Positions 5,253-5,998 of a stretch of 5,998 nt of DNA are shown one piece after another. The number at the start of each line of letters is the position of its first letter. Position 1 is the stretch's first letter. The position numbers and the translations under genes are program-made. Below the pieces are notes generated by a model, which ran no database searches, was not told the origin of the DNA, and was given only the letters and a program-made list of their open reading frames with translations. Source of the stretch: DATBFX01 sp036558305 (GTDB lineage Bacteria > Chloroflexota > Chloroflexia > Thermomicrobiales > UBA6265); the NCBI GenBank assembly GCA_036558305.1, contig DATBFX010000303.1, positions 1 through 5,998 of the forward strand. Reading direction: 5' to 3'.

Positions 5253-5998
5253 ATGCAGTCCTCGAATGCATTCCTCTCGACTTGCCTCCTCTTCGTTCTG
5301 TTCGCGTCGCCTGCGGACGCCGGTGGCGTTGCGACGCCGGTCGCCGGTCTCGACGCCGAGGAGCGACGCGTCTGGAGCAGACAGTTGGGGTCCGCCGCCG
5401 CCGACGTCGCCACCGGTGCGGCAACCGACGACACCGGAAGCATCGTGGTCGCGGGTGCGACCGAGGGCGGCTTGAACGGAGCAAGCCAAGGGGAATCCGA
5501 TGCCTTCCTGGCAAAGCTCGCGTCCGATGGGAAGACGCTCTGGGTCAGACAGTTCGGCAGTAGTTCGCGAGACGCCGCGTCCAGCACTGCCGTCGATCGC
5601 GACGGCTACATCGTCGTCGCGGGGCTGACGTTCGGCGACCTGGGTGGCGAAAACGCCGGCGAATACGACGCGTTCGTCGCCAAGTTCGACCGCAATGGAG
5701 ACCACCGATGGACTCGGCAACTCGGCACCGCGTCGGGCGACCAGGCCGGCAGCGTCGGCACCGACGCTCAGGGGAACGTGTACATCGCGGGGGACACGTT
5801 TGGCGGCCTGAACGGCGCGAGTGCGGGCCTGGCCGACGCCTACCTCGCGAAATACGACCCCCGCGGCGACCTCCTCTGGATCAGACAACTCGGCAGCGCC
5901 GCGGGCGACGTGATCACGGGAATCGCCATCGACCAGGCGGGACACGTCTACGCCTCCGGTCAGACCGACGGCGATGTGGGCGGGACGAACGCGGGCCC
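5253..5998 (+). CDS. Secreted SBBP (beta-propeller) repeat protein, 3' end outside window
   Basis: The frame is open from ATG 5253 to the right edge, giving 248 codons plus two bases. GGAG at 5242-5245 sits 7 nt before the ATG, and no other ATG, GTG or TTG is in frame in the 157 bp after the preceding gene. Residues 1-23 look like a signal peptide with a hydrophobic core (AFLSTCLLFVLFASP) and a likely cut after ADA (21-23), although it lacks the usual basic residues at its start. From residue 41 the protein is four consecutive repeats of 56 residues, the fourth cut off by the edge. Each follows the pattern W-x-R-Q-(L/F)-G, about 20 residues, then a (V/I)(V/Y)(V/I/A)(A/S)G strand, then D-A-(F/Y)-(V/L)-A-K and a G-containing turn. 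This fits the SBBP beta-propeller repeat family (PF06739 by my recollection of its consensus). Such proteins are exported and usually act in surface or protein-binding roles; the specific role here is unknown. Confidence 0.85.
   Translation, partial: MQSSNAFLSTCLLFVLFASPADAGGVATPVAGLDAEERRVWSRQLGSAAADVATGAATDDTGSIVVAGATEGGLNGASQGESDAFLAKLASDGKTLWVRQFGSSSRDAASSTAVDRDGYIVVAGLTFGDLGGENAGEYDAFVAKFDRNGDHRWTRQLGTASGDQAGSVGTDAQGNVYIAGDTFGGLNGASAGLADAYLAKYDPRGDLLWIRQLGSAAGDVITGIAIDQAGHVYASGQTDGDVGGTNAG
5373..5996 (+). repeat. Coding tandem repeat, period 168 bp (56 residues), 3.7 copies visible
   Basis: The copies are 5373-5540, 5541-5708, 5709-5876 and 5877-5996 (cut). All begin with a Trp codon followed by x-Arg-Gln. 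The three complete copies have no insertion or deletion relative to each other. Conserved positions are Trp1, Arg3, Gln4, Gly6, Asp11 and, in the complete copies, AspAla at 43-44 and AlaLys at 47-48. At DNA level the copies differ at many synonymous and non-synonymous sites, so the duplication is not recent. The repeat encodes the propeller blades of the enclosing gene. Confidence 0.85.

Noticed and set aside
5334..5348. GCCGGTCGCCGGT near the start of the SBBP gene, identical to part of the intergenic repeat arms
   Set aside because: It lies within a coding region rich in GCC and GGT codons, has only two units, and has no inverted partner nearby; coincidence is the simplest reading.

Overview
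The window is GC-rich DNA (roughly two-thirds G+C by eye). All supported genes lie on the + strand. It looks like a bacterial chromosome, and I think a Chloroflexota lineage near Thermomicrobia/Sphaerobacter is most likely. The reasons are the Tat-exported peptide-type binding proteins, a lipoprotein with a Thr/Pro-rich linker, and an SBBP-repeat protein. The taxonomy is inference from style; no marker gene is present.

Layout. Positions 1-78 are the last codons of a family 5 substrate-binding protein (SBP). Positions 128-1816 are a complete second SBP whose C-terminus is nearly the same as that of the first, so the two appear to be a tandem paralogous pair. A 133-bp spacer follows, holding a striking inverted repeat: two 29-bp arms built from the heptamer GCCGGT(A/C), with 28 of 29 positions complementary. 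Inside the spacer a possible 22-codon leader ORF has a good Shine-Dalgarno sequence and ends two bases before the next gene. Then come two DppB/OppB- and DppC/OppC-type permeases (1950-2891 and 2896-3834). No ATPase gene is seen; it must lie upstream, be elsewhere, or be shared.

From 3901 the content changes to single genes of unknown role: a small secreted lipoprotein (3901-4443), an unrecognised 149-residue cytosolic protein (4646-5095) behind a possible extended -10 promoter and a leader hairpin, and the start of a secreted beta-propeller (SBBP) repeat protein (5253 to the right edge) with an exact 56-residue period.

How the genes work together. The SBPs would capture a peptide, nickel-complex or oligosaccharide-type ligand outside the membrane and deliver it to the heterodimeric permease. 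The hairpin between SBP and permease sits where many ABC operons set a high SBP-to-permease ratio. The three right-hand genes have no visible functional link to the transporter. I see no mobile element, CRISPR array, tRNA or rRNA, and no clear new multi-gene system. The most unusual part of the window is the repeat and leader spacer at 1827-1949.
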